DNA of 64,000 nt, taken from assembly GCF_001942405.1 (NCBI RefSeq), contig NZ_MKKA01000044.1, forward strand, positions 1 through 64,000. The letters are read 5' to 3'. Shown here in pieces: positions 55,746-64,000 of this stretch. A program made the position numbers and the translations under genes. Origin of the DNA: Ornithinimicrobium sp. CNJ-824. Its GTDB lineage: Bacteria; Actinomycetota; Actinomycetes; Actinomycetales; Dermatophilaceae. Each line of letters starts with the position of its first letter. Position 1 is the first letter of the stretch. A model generated the notes under the pieces. That model made no database searches. It was not told the DNA's origin and saw only the letters and a list, made by a program, of their open reading frames with translations.

Positions 55746-57026
55746 ATGCGACGGCGCAGCACGGCTCCCGGACGGTGGTGGGCGCTCGCCCTGACGGCGA
55801 GCCTGGCCCTGGTGGCCTGCGGGGACGGGACGGGACCGGAGGGTATGCCGCTCGGCAGCGACGAGGTGCGCGTCACCGTGGACCCCGACGACGCGACTGC
55901 GCTGGGGGACGTCGTGGCGGCGGCGGACGTGGTCGGCCTGGAGCTGCTCGCCGGTGCGGGGGAGGAGACCACGGTCACCTCGCCGGCCAGTCTGCAGGTG
56001 GCCCTGTCGATGGCGGCCGAGGGGGCGCAGGGGCGGACGCTGGCCGAGCTGGAGGAGGTGCTCGGCGCGGAGGGGCCGGAGCGCACCGACGCGGTCAACG
56101 CGCTGACCACCGCCCTGTCGGACCTGGACGGCGACCCGTCGGTGGTGCAGGAGGATGAGCTGCCCGGGACGCCGGTGGTGCACCGGGCCGACCGGCTCGT
56201 GCTCGACGAGGGGCTCGCGGTCCGGCAGCCGTTCGTCGACGCCCTGGCCCGCTCCTACGGCGCGCCCGCGGTCACCACCGACCTGAGCGGGGACGAGGGC
56301 AAGGCCGTGCTCGACGCGTGGGTCGACGAGCACACCGGGGGCCTGGTGCCCGAGTCGGCGATCGTGCCGCAGCCCGACCTGCGCCTGGTCCTGCAGGACG
56401 CGATCCTGCTGGCCGCCCGCTGGGAGGAGCCCTTCCCCGCGGCGCTGACGGCGCCGCATACCTTCACCCTCGCCTCGGGGGACGAGGTCGAGGTGGAGAT
56501 GATGGACCCCGGGCGGGAGCGCCCGACGGCCTACGCCGAGGTGGAGGGGTGGCAGGCGGTGCGGCTGCCTTACACCGGCGGACGGCTGGCGGCCGAGGTC
56601 GTGCTGCCGCCGCAGGGGACCGCGCCTGCCGACCTGACGCCGGAGCTGCTCGCCGAGATCCTGGGGGAGCTCGACACGGGGGAGCAGCGGCTGGTGATCC
56701 TACGGATGCCGGTGGCCGACGTGGAGTCCGAGCTCGACCTGACCCCCTGGCTGCGTGAGCGGGCGCCCTCGTCGCTGGAGGGCGGCTTCGGCGGGATGAG
56801 CGAGCAGGAGCTGTTCATCAGCCAGGCCGTGCAGCAGGCCGTGCTCGCCGTCGACGAGGAGGGTACGGTCGCCGCCGCCGTCACCGAGATCGGGTTCGAC
56901 GAGTCGGCCGCGGCCGAGCCCCCCGTGGAACTGACCGTCGACCGGCCCTACCTCGTGCGGATCGCCGACGGGGAGACCGGGTGGCCGCTGTTCCTGGCCT
57001 CCGTGGGGGACCCGCGGGGGGAGTGA
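55746..57026 (+). CDS. Serpin-like lipoprotein (serine protease inhibitor fold)
   Basis: A 426-residue lipoprotein: WWALALTASLALVAC is the signal with lipobox, then a short linker. The body shows serpin features: ETTVTSPASLQVALSMAAEGAQGRTLAELEEVL (cf. NxxxSPxSL), ADRLVLDEGLAVRQPFVDALARSYGA, and near the C-terminus VLAVDEEGTVAAAVTEIGF, the hinge region (about 368-383), then VDRPYLVRIADGETGWPLFLASVGDP. Serpins trap serine proteases by loop insertion; surface anchoring would protect the envelope. The short reactive loop (DESAAAEPPVEL) leaves the target protease unknown. Divergent from the lipase-like gene. Confidence 0.82.
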   Translation: MRRRSTAPGRWWALALTASLALVACGDGTGPEGMPLGSDEVRVTVDPDDATALGDVVAAADVVGLELLAGAGEETTVTSPASLQVALSMAAEGAQGRTLAELEEVLGAEGPERTDAVNALTTALSDLDGDPSVVQEDELPGTPVVHRADRLVLDEGLAVRQPFVDALARSYGAPAVTTDLSGDEGKAVLDAWVDEHTGGLVPESAIVPQPDLRLVLQDAILLAARWEEPFPAALTAPHTFTLASGDEVEVEMMDPGRERPTAYAEVEGWQAVRLPYTGGRLAAEVVLPPQGTAPADLTPELLAEILGELDTGEQRLVILRMPVADVESELDLTPWLRERAPSSLEGGFGGMSEQELFISQAVQQAVLAVDEEGTVAAAVTEIGFDESAAAEPPVELTVDRPYLVRIADGETGWPLFLASVGDPRGE

Positions 57027-57039
57027 GGCGGGGGGAGGT

Positions 57040-58448
57040 TCAACCCACCTGTTCCAGCACGTGGCCACGCGCCTCGGCATACCGTGCTCGCACCGGGGCG
57101 CCGTCGGCGGCCGGCTCGACGGCCATGAGCCCGGACAGCGGCCAGTCCGGCGGTTCGGCGCCGCCGGCGACCACCCAGGCCGCCTGCCGGGCCGCGCCGT
57201 TGGCCACGTACTCGTCGGGCTCGGGCACGAGGACGGGTGCCGCCAGCACGTCCGCGAGGGCCTGCCGCAGCGAGAGCGAGCGGGCCGCGCCGCCGACGAG
57301 CAGGAACCGGCGCGTCTCCACGCCCTGGGCACGGATGGCGTCCACCGCGTCGGCGAGGAGGCAGGCGATCGACTCCACGGCCGCCCGGGCCAGGTGGGCC
57401 TGCGTGGCCGTGCGCAGCGTCAGCCCGTGCAACGACCCGGTCGCGTCCGGCAGGTTGGGCGTCCGCTCGCCCTCGAGGTAGGGGACCAGCACCAGGCCGT
57501 CGGCGCCGAGGGGCGCCTCCGCCGCCAGCCGGTCCAGCGCCGGCAGGTCGGTCCCGGTCATCCGGCGGCCGCGTCGAGGACCCGGGCGCCGTTGAGGGTG
57601 GCCGCCAGGGGCAGGAACCGGCCGGTGGCGTCGGCGAAGCCGCTGATGAGCCCCTGCTCGTCGCTGGTCGGGTCGTCGGTGACCGCGGAGACGACCCCCG
57701 AGGTGCCGACAGACAGGACCACGTCGCCGGGAGCGGCGCCCAGCCCCAGGGCGGCCGCGGCGTTGTCGCCCGCCCCCGGACCCAGGGGTATGCCGTCCGC
57801 GAGGCCCGATCCCTCGCCCCCCGCCTCGGCGGGTCCCAGGACCCGGGGGAGGAGGACGTCGTGACCGAGCACCGCGCGCACCACCTCGGGCAGGTAGTCG
57901 CCTGCGGACGGGCTCCAGTAGCCGGTGCCGGACGCGTCGGACCGGTCGGTGACCAGGTCCTCCAGCCGGCCCGTCCCGCGCAACCGCCAGGTGAGCCAGT
58001 CGTGGGGCAGCGCGACCGCGGCCACCCGGGCGGCCGCCTCGGGTTCGTGCTCGGCCAGCCAGGCCAGCTTGGTGACGGTGTAGGAGGCGACCGGCACCGA
58101 GCCGGTGGCCCGGGCCCACCATCGGGCGCCCCGCTCCTGGACGAGCCGTGCGGCCTGGGGGGCCGAGCGGGTGTCGTTCCACAGCAGCGCAGGCCGGATG
58201 ACCCGGCCGTCCTCGTCGAGGACGACCATCCCGTGCTGCTGGCCGGCCACCGACACGGCGGCGACGTCGTCGAGCCCGCCGGCCTCCTCGACCGCCCTCG
58301 TGAGCGCCTCGTCCCAGGCGGCCGGGTCGACCTCGGTGCCCTCGGGGTGGCCGGCCCGGCCGGAGCGGACCGGCTCCCCGCCGGCGGCGTCGCGGACGAC
58401 GACCTTGCAGGACTGGGTGGAGGAGTCGATGCCGGCGACGAGCGTCAT
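57040..58448 (-). CDS. xylB: Xylulokinase, frameshifted
   Basis: FGGY-family kinase of about 469 residues that phosphorylates D-xylulose. N-terminal [32 protein letters not shown] and [13 protein letters not shown] are xylulokinase hallmarks. Near 57,557 one C is missing ([10 protein letters not shown] then [18 protein letters not shown]); the ADP-binding end continues as [19 protein letters not shown]. An internal TGA would otherwise follow. ATG 58448 lies two bases after the xylA stop. It contains an ATA codon in the GGCATACC motif copy at 57,788. Confidence 0.9.
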
Positions 58449-58450
58449 GG

Positions 58451-59644
58451 TCAGGCGGCGCCCAGCAGGTGGCGCAGGGCCAGCTGGTTGAGGCGGACGT
58501 GGCCGTAGCCGCGGGGAGCCAGCCGCTCGGACTCCTCGGCGATCTCCAGGCCCAGGTCGCCGTCGGTCTCCAGCAGGGCCGTCGCGCTCTCGCCCTCGGA
58601 CAGCGTCGGCACCGCCAGCTCCTCGATCCCGGAGGCGCGCATCGCCTCCTGCACCTCGGGGTCGGCGCGGAAGGCCCGGGCCCGCTCGGCCAGCAGGGTG
58701 TAGGTCTCCATGTTGGCCGCGGCCGAGGCCCACACGCCCTCGAGGTCCTCGGTCCGGGACGGCTTGTAGTCGAAGTGGCGCGGGCCCTCGTAGCGGGGGC
58801 CGCCATTGGGGAAGCCGTTCTCGAGCAGGTCGACGGTGAAGAAGGCCGACATCAGGTCGCCGTGGCCGAAGACGAGGTCCTGGTCGAACATCGGCCCGTG
58901 CTGACCGTTGAGGTCGATGTGGAACAGCTTGCCCTGCCAGAGCGCCTGGGCGATCCCGGCGGTGAAGTTGAGCCCGGCCATCTGCTCGTGGCCGACCTCG
59001 GGGTTCAGGCCGACGATGTCGCCGTGCTCGAGGGTGGCGATGAAGCCCAGGGCGTGCCCGACGGTGGGCAGCAGGATGTTGCCGCGGGGCTCGTTGGGCT
59101 TGGGCTCCAGCGCGATCCGCATGCCGTGGCCGCGTTCCTTGATGAAACCGGCCACGGTGTCCAGACCCTCGGCGTAGCGGTCGAGGGCGGCCTTGTGGTC
59201 CTTGGCGCCGTCGTACTCCGTGCCCTCGCGTCCGCCCCACATGACGAACGTGGCGGCCCCCAGCTCGGCGCCGAGCTCGACCTGGCGCAGCACCTTGCGC
59301 AGCGCCAGCCGGCGCACGTCCCGGTCGTTGCTGGTCAGCGCGCCGTCCTTGAAGACAGGGTGGGTGAAGGTGTTGGTCGTCACCATCGGGACGGTGAGCC
59401 CGGTCTCCTCCAGCGCGGCGCGGAAGCGCTGGATCGTGCGGTCCCGTTCCGCGGCGTCCGAGCCGGGGGCGACGAGGTCGTCGTCGTGGAAGGTCACCCC
59501 GGAGGCGCCCAGCTCGGCCAACCGGTGCACCGACTCGACCGGGTCGATGGGGGCCCGGGTGGCGTCGCCGAAGGGGTCCTGGGCCGCCCAGCCGACGGTC
59601 CAGAGGCCGAAGGTGAACGGGATGGGGGAGCGGGACGTGGGCAC
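58451..59644 (-). CDS. xylA: Xylose isomerase
   Basis: Converts D-xylose to D-xylulose; metal-dependent (beta/alpha)8 enzyme. Family blocks are plain: [29 protein letters not shown] (catalytic His region), [24 protein letters not shown] (metal-binding Glu/Lys), [16 protein letters not shown] and [11 protein letters not shown] (metal and substrate site). The length, 397 residues, fits the Streptomyces-type class. GTG 59644 is chosen because GGAGGATCCC precedes it. Faces the xylose-type ABC operon across a 160-bp control region with a LacI-type operator. Confidence 0.94.
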   Translation of the reverse strand: MPTSRSPIPFTFGLWTVGWAAQDPFGDATRAPIDPVESVHRLAELGASGVTFHDDDLVAPGSDAAERDRTIQRFRAALEETGLTVPMVTTNTFTHPVFKDGALTSNDRDVRRLALRKVLRQVELGAELGAATFVMWGGREGTEYDGAKDHKAALDRYAEGLDTVAGFIKERGHGMRIALEPKPNEPRGNILLPTVGHALGFIATLEHGDIVGLNPEVGHEQMAGLNFTAGIAQALWQGKLFHIDLNGQHGPMFDQDLVFGHGDLMSAFFTVDLLENGFPNGGPRYEGPRHFDYKPSRTEDLEGVWASAAANMETYTLLAERARAFRADPEVQEAMRASGIEELAVPTLSEGESATALLETDGDLGLEIAEESERLAPRGYGHVRLNQLALRHLLGAA

Positions 59645-59721
59645 GGGATCCTCCTTGATTGGTTGTGCGTCAAAACTATCCGCCCCCGACGTCTCGTGCA
59701 AGCCCCGCACCGTCGCGACGA

Positions 59722-59741
59722 AATCGTTATCGACAACGATT
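59722..59741. promoter_or_regulatory. LacI/XylR-type operator between xylA and the ABC operon
   Basis: AATCGTTATCGACAACGATT, a near-perfect 20-bp palindrome around CG (8 of 9 pairs), typical of LacI-family operators. TTGACA (59,740-59,745) overlaps its right end and could be the -35 of the plus-strand operon, with CAGATT-like -10 about 18 bp later. Placement would let one regulator control both directions. No regulator gene is adjacent. Confidence 0.6.
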
Positions 59742-59808
59742 GACACGCGGCGCAACTAACTGGCAGATTCAGGACTACGGATCTCACTCAACGCCGAGGA
59801 GCAACACC

Positions 59809-61142
59809 ATGAAGACCACCCGTGCACTGAGCCTGATGGCCTCGGGCAGCCTCGTTCTGGCCCTGGCGGCCTGCGGCGGCGACACCGGCGACGCCGGAGG
59901 CGGCGGCACCGACGAGGGCGGATCGACCGACGGGGGCGGCAGCGCCGCCGGGGAGGACGTCACCATCAGCTGGTGGCACAACTCCAACACCGGGGAGGGG
60001 CTGGAGTACTACGAGCAGGTCGCGGCCGACTTCGAGGAGGCCAACCCGGGCGCACCGTCCAGATGGAGGCCATGCAGCACGAGGACATGCTGACCCAGCT
60101 CGACGCCGCCTTCCAGGCCGGGGACGCCCCCGACGTCTACATGGAACGAGGAGGCGGGGAGCTGGCCGACCACGTCGAGGCCGGCCTCACCAAGGACCTC
60201 ACCGACGCGGCCGCCGAGGAGATCGAGCTGCTGGGCGGGACGGTCCAGGGCTGGACCGTCGACGACAAGGTCTACGCGCTGCCGTTCTCCGTCGGCGTCG
60301 TCGGCTTCTGGTACAACACCGAGATGTTCGAGCAGGCCGGGATCACCGAGCCGCCGTCCACCTGGGAGGAGATGTACGACGCCATCGACCAGCTCAAGGC
60401 GGCCGGGATGGAGCCCATCTCCGTCGGTGCGGGCGACAAGTGGCCGGCGGCGCACTACTGGTACCAGTTCTCCCTGCGGCACTGCTCCGAGGAGGTCCTC
60501 ACCGACGCCGTGCAGTCGCTCGACTTCTCGGACGAGTGCTTCATCCGGGCCGGCGAGGAGGTCGAGCAGCTCGTCGCCGCCGAGCCGTTCAACCGCGGCT
60601 TCCTCTCCACCCCTGCCCAGTCCGGTCCGACCAGCGCCTCCGGCCTGCTGGCGACCGAGCAGGTGGCCATGGAGATGCAGGGCCACTGGGAGCCGGGCGT
60701 CATGGCCGGCCTCACCGAGGACGGCGAGGGCCTGGGCGACAAGCTCGGCTGGTTCCCCTTCCCGGAGGTCGAGGGCGGCGAGGGCGACCCCGAGGCCCAG
60801 CTGGGTGGCGGCGACGCCTGGGGCGTGGCCGCCGACGCACCCGAGGAGGCCGTCGACTTCGTGAAGTACATGCTCTCCGACGAGGTCCAGCGCGGCTTCG
60901 CCGAGCGCGACATGGGCCTGCCGACCAACCCCAACGTCACCGACGCGGTGGCCGACCCGGCCCTGGCCCAGCTGCTCGAGGTGCGTGACAGCGCCCCCTA
61001 CGTCCAGCTCTACTTCGACACGGCCTTCGGGCAGTCCGTCGGTGGCGCGATGAACGACGCGATCGCGCTGATGTTCGCCGGCCAGGCCACCCCGCAGGAC
61101 ATCGTCGACGACACCCAGGCCGCGGCGGACGCCGAGGGCTGA
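59809..61142 (+). CDS. Sugar ABC transporter substrate-binding lipoprotein, frameshifted
   Basis: Second CUT1-type binding lipoprotein (about 444 residues). Lipobox ALAAC, Gly/Ser-rich linker, then DVTISWWHNSNTGEGLEYYEQVAADFEEANPG. One C is missing near 60,052, and TVQMEAMQHEDMLTQLDAAFQAGDAPDVYME continues the sugar-binding fold to LFAGQATPQDIVDDTQAAADAEG at 61142. WKWPAAHYWYQF-like aromatic positions (KWPAAHYWYQFSLR) mark a carbohydrate pocket. Divergent from xylAB; the operon ends in a GH3 enzyme, so xylose or xylo-oligosaccharide is the likely ligand. Confidence 0.87.
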
Positions 61143-61156
61143 GCGCCCGTTAAACG

Positions 61157-62140
61157 ATGACCGTCCTCCCCGTCGCCCCCAGGGGCACCACGGACCCGCC
61201 GGCCGGCCGCTCCGCGCGGCCGGCCGGCGCCCGCGGCCGCGACTGGCGCATGGCCGCCGAGATCGTCGCCTTCACGGCGCCGGCCCTGCTGCTGTTCGCC
61301 CTCTTCGTGGTGTGGCCGATCCTGCGGGCCGTTCAGTTCTCGGCCTTCGACTGGAACGGCTTCGGCCCGCTCGTCGACTTCGTCGGCCTGCAGAACTACG
61401 TCCGGGTCCTGGCCGACGAGGTCTTCGTCGCCGCGGTGGGTCACAACCTGCTCATCGTGGTGGCCTCGATACTGGTCCAGCTGCCCCTCGGGCTGGCGAT
61501 CGCCCTGCTGCTCAACCGGCGCATGCGGGGGCAGGGGATGCTGCGCACGATCATCTTCGTCCCCTACGTCCTCTCAGAGGTCATCGCCGGCGTCGTCTGG
61601 TTCCAGCTGCTGCAGCCGGGGCGGGGCGTCGTCGAGGGGATCCTGGGCACCGTGGGCCTCGAAGGGCCCTACCAGGGCTTCCTCGGCACCCCCGAGCTGG
61701 CGATGCCCACGCTCATCGTCGTGCTCACCTGGAAGTACGTCGGCCTGGCCGTGCTGCTCTTCCTCGCGGGCCTGCAGGGCGTGCCGCACGAGCTGACCGA
61801 GGCCGCCCAGATCGACGGCGCCTCCTGGTGGCAGACGCAGTGGCGGGTCACCATCCCGCTGCTGGGACCGACGATCCGCATGTGGATGTTCCTGTCGATG
61901 ATCGGCTCGCTGCAGCTGTTCGACATGGTCTGGATCCTCACGGGCGGCGGCCCGGCCAACGCCACCACGACCATGGCCACCTTCCTGGTCAACGAGGGCA
62001 CCAAGCGGCAGAACTACGGCATCGCCGCGGCCGCCTCGGTGGTGCTGTTCGTCATCGCCCTCGTCATGGCCGTGCTCTACCAGCGCTTCGTCCTGCGGCG
62101 GGACACCGCCGACGCCGACGTCCCCAGGGGGGTCCGATGA
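61157..62140 (+). CDS. Sugar ABC transporter permease (MalF type)
   Basis: Permease of 327 residues with six helices. A basic N-terminus precedes IVAFTAPALLLFALFVVWPILRAVQFSAFDWNGFG; LLIVVASILVQLPLGLAIALLLNRR and TIIFVPYVLSEVIAGVVWFQLLQPG are conserved; the EAA loop is TEAAQIDGASWWQTQWRVTIPLLGPT. The start codon follows the binding-protein stop by 14 bp. It overlaps the second permease (ATGA). As in the other operon, no ATPase gene is present. Confidence 0.9.
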   Translation: MTVLPVAPRGTTDPPAGRSARPAGARGRDWRMAAEIVAFTAPALLLFALFVVWPILRAVQFSAFDWNGFGPLVDFVGLQNYVRVLADEVFVAAVGHNLLIVVASILVQLPLGLAIALLLNRRMRGQGMLRTIIFVPYVLSEVIAGVVWFQLLQPGRGVVEGILGTVGLEGPYQGFLGTPELAMPTLIVVLTWKYVGLAVLLFLAGLQGVPHELTEAAQIDGASWWQTQWRVTIPLLGPTIRMWMFLSMIGSLQLFDMVWILTGGGPANATTTMATFLVNEGTKRQNYGIAAAASVVLFVIALVMAVLYQRFVLRRDTADADVPRGVR

Positions 62141-62997
62141 CCACCGCCACCCGGACCCGCGCCCCGCGCCAGGGCAGCGGCCGCAGCGAGGGCGGCGTGC
62201 TCGTCTACCTCGTGGCCCTGCTCGTCGTCGCGCTCACCCTGGGCCCGGTCCTGTATGCCGTGCTCGGCGGCTTCCGCACGAACGCCCAGCTGGCCTCCGA
62301 CCCCGCCGGTCTGCCCGACCCCTGGGTCGCGGACAACTACCGGCGGGTGATCACCGAGAGCTCGTTCTGGACCTACGCGGTCAACTCGGTCGCGGTCGCC
62401 GTCATCACCACCGTCGTCACCGTGGTCTTCGGCCTGATGGCGGCCTACCCGCTGGCCCGCTACCAGTTCCGCTGGCGCGAGCCGTTGTTCATGGTCTTCG
62501 TCGTGGGCCTGCTCTTCCCGGCCACCGTGGCGATCATCCCGCTGTTCATCCTGGTCACCCGGGACCTGGGCATCGGCAACACCTGGTGGGGCGTGGCCCT
62601 GCCCCAGGCCGCCTTCGCGCTGCCGATGACGATCGTCATCCTGCGCCCCTTCCTCATGGCCATCCCGCGGGAGATGGAGGAGGCCGCCCTCATCGACGGC
62701 GCCAACCGCCTGCAGTTCTTCTGGCGCATCCTGCTCCCGCTGTCGGCCCCCGGCGCGATCACCGTCGGCGTGCTCGCCTTCGTCGGCTCCTGGAACGCCT
62801 ACCTGCTGCCGCTGCTGCTGCTGCGCGGGGACATGAAGACCCTGCCCCTCGGCGTGGCCGACTTCTCCTCGCAGTACAGCTCCGACACCGCCGGCGTGTT
62901 CGCCTTCACCACCCTGGCGATGATCCCCGCGCTCATCTTCTTCCTCGCCATGCAGAAGCGGATCGTCAGCGGTCTGCAGGGCGCGGTCAAGGGCTGA
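62137..62997 (+). CDS. Sugar ABC transporter permease (MalG type)
   Basis: Second permease of 286 residues. GGVLVYLVALLVVALTLGPVLYAVLGGF is the first helix; NSVAVAVITTVVTVVFGLMAAYPLARYQFR is the MalG-type block; the EAA loop is EEAALIDGANRLQFFWRILLPLSAPG, and it ends FLAMQKRIVSGLQGAVKG. Translated in overlap with the MalF-type gene. Sixty bases separate it from the GH3 gene, with nothing recognisable between. Confidence 0.92.
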   Translation: MTTATRTRAPRQGSGRSEGGVLVYLVALLVVALTLGPVLYAVLGGFRTNAQLASDPAGLPDPWVADNYRRVITESSFWTYAVNSVAVAVITTVVTVVFGLMAAYPLARYQFRWREPLFMVFVVGLLFPATVAIIPLFILVTRDLGIGNTWWGVALPQAAFALPMTIVILRPFLMAIPREMEEAALIDGANRLQFFWRILLPLSAPGAITVGVLAFVGSWNAYLLPLLLLRGDMKTLPLGVADFSSQYSSDTAGVFAFTTLAMIPALIFFLAMQKRIVSGLQGAVKG

Positions 62998-63057
62998 CCA
63001 GCCCGAACCCACCCCTGCCCGTCCCGTCCGCCCCCTCGCCCCAGAGAGGCCTGTCCC

Positions 63058-64000
63058 ATGTCCCAGACCGCCGCACCGTCCAGCACCGCCCCGGTCCCGG
63101 AGGACCCCACCGACGTCCCCGGGATCGTCGCCTCGATGACCCTGGAGGAGAAGCTGGCCCAGATCGTGGGCTTCTGGGACAAGGGGGACGGCGACGCGGT
63201 CGCGCCCCTCCAAGGGGCGTTCGCCGAGCCGCAGGGCCTCTACGACGTGGCCGCGCGCGGCCTGGGGCACCTGACCCGGGTCTACGGCACCCGGCCGGTG
63301 GACCCCGTCGAGCGGGCCCGGTGGCTGTGGGACTTCCAGCGGTGGGTCGTGGCCAGCTCGCGCCACGGCATACCCGCCCTGGTCCACGAGGAGTGCCTGA
63401 CCGGGCTCTCGGCCTGGACGGCGGCCACCTTCCCCACGCCGCTGGCGTGGGGGGCCACCTTCGACCCCGACCTCGTCCGGCGGACGGCCGCCCTGGTCGG
63501 CCGGTCGATGCGGCAGCTGGGCGTGCACCAGGGCCTCGCGCCCGTGCTCGACGTCGTCCGCGACCCCCGGTGGGGCCGGGTCGAGGAGGCCATCTCCGAG
63601 GACCCCTACCTCGTGGCCACCATCGGCACCGGGTATGTCGAGGGGCTCCAGTCCGAGGGCGTGCACGCCACCCTCAAGCACTTCGTCGGCTACTCGGCCT
63701 CGCAGGCGGGCCGCAACTTCGCCCCCGTGCACGCCGGCCCGCGCGAGCTGGCCGACGTGCTCATGGTGCCCTTCGAGATGGCGGTCGTCGAGGGCGGCGT
63801 CCGGTCGGTCATGCACTCCTACACCGAGATCGACGGTGTCCCCGTGGCCGCGAACCCCGACCTGCTCACCGGCGTCCTGCGCGACCGGTGGGGCTTCGAC
63901 GGGACCGTGGTGGCCGACTACTTCGGGGTCGCCTTCCTGCACCTGCTGCACCACGTCGCCGCCGACCTCGGCGAGGCCGCCGGCCAGGCGCTGCTTGCGG
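63058..64000 (+). CDS. GH3 glycoside hydrolase (beta-xylosidase/beta-glucosidase), 5' part
   Basis: Glycoside hydrolase family 3 enzyme that runs off the window; 314 codons are visible. MTLEEKLAQIVG starts the catalytic (beta/alpha)8 domain; HGIPALVHEECLTGLSA, APVLDVVRDPRWGRVEEAISEDPYLVATIG and HATLKHFVGYSASQAGRN are the substrate-binding segments; nucleophile D287 is in GTVVADYFGV. No signal peptide. In an operon with a sugar importer opposite xylAB, beta-xylosidase is the likelier activity. An ATA codon falls in the motif copy at 63,368. Confidence 0.9.
   Translation, partial: MSQTAAPSSTAPVPEDPTDVPGIVASMTLEEKLAQIVGFWDKGDGDAVAPLQGAFAEPQGLYDVAARGLGHLTRVYGTRPVDPVERARWLWDFQRWVVASSRHGIPALVHEECLTGLSAWTAATFPTPLAWGATFDPDLVRRTAALVGRSMRQLGVHQGLAPVLDVVRDPRWGRVEEAISEDPYLVATIGTGYVEGLQSEGVHATLKHFVGYSASQAGRNFAPVHAGPRELADVLMVPFEMAVVEGGVRSVMHSYTEIDGVPVAANPDLLTGVLRDRWGFDGTVVADYFGVAFLHLLHHVAADLGEAAGQALLA

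Overview
The window is very G+C-rich (well above 70 % by eye) and reads as the chromosome of a high-GC actinobacterium, most likely a Micrococcales member near the Intrasporangiaceae/Ornithinimicrobiaceae. Supporting traits are a mycothiol-dependent isomerase-family enzyme, a DUF4081-GNAT protein, an ERCC4 nuclease with an Lsr2-like tail, ECF sigma/ZAS anti-sigma pairs and many GTG starts in ATGA/GTGA overlaps. Genus is not determined. All family names come from reading the sequence; no database was searched.

Layout. 0-7 kb: a frameshifted DUF222/HNH protein, an acyltransferase, an aldo/keto reductase, a DUF72 protein, an RhlE-type helicase and the 5' end of a diacylglycerol-kinase-family gene. 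7,281-15,456: an 8.18-kb segment splits that kinase gene. It carries a truncated lipoprotein, glpK-glpF-glpD, a GNAT gene and a phage-flavoured run (HEXXH peptidase, dCMP deaminase, small protein, truncated phosphoesterase). 15.4-24.7 kb: the rest of the kinase, a saccharopine-dehydrogenase-like protein, the ERCC4-Lsr2 nuclease with an amber stop, a flavoprotein, metZ, a lactonase-like hydrolase, an MDMPI-family enzyme and a flavodoxin-family protein. 24.8-28 kb: an ECF sigma/anti-sigma pair beside an AhpD-like protein and a hydrolase-OsmC fusion; sigma gene and AhpD gene share a 31-bp promoter pattern. 28-36.6 kb: HAD, zinc ADH, a second sigma pair, a hydrolase, a TauE permease and a glyoxylate/tartronate-type module. 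36.6-42.5 kb: a 5-oxoprolinase (pxpABC) cluster with an NRAMP-type transporter, a DUF1445 protein and a GntR regulator with a clear inverted-repeat operator. 45.5-52.8 kb: a beta-glucoside ABC/GH1 operon with a LacI regulator and two copies of one palindromic operator. 57-64 kb: divergent xylBA and a second sugar ABC operon leading into a GH3 enzyme, with a LacI-type operator between them. A lipoprotein serpin lies at 55.7 kb.

Three things stand out. (1) The kinase gene is cleanly split: joining 7,280 to 15,457 across a shared ATGCCG restores one open frame of about 332 codons. (2) The octamer GTATGCCG occurs about 27 times (36 copies of its GTATGC core), evenly on both strands, and forces otherwise avoided TAT, ATA and GCA codons. 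(3) Seventeen single-base frameshifts affect 16 otherwise intact genes; all but one look like one lost base, nearly all beside short G or C runs. That pattern points to base-calling error rather than gene decay, so most frameshifted genes are annotated here as probably functional.
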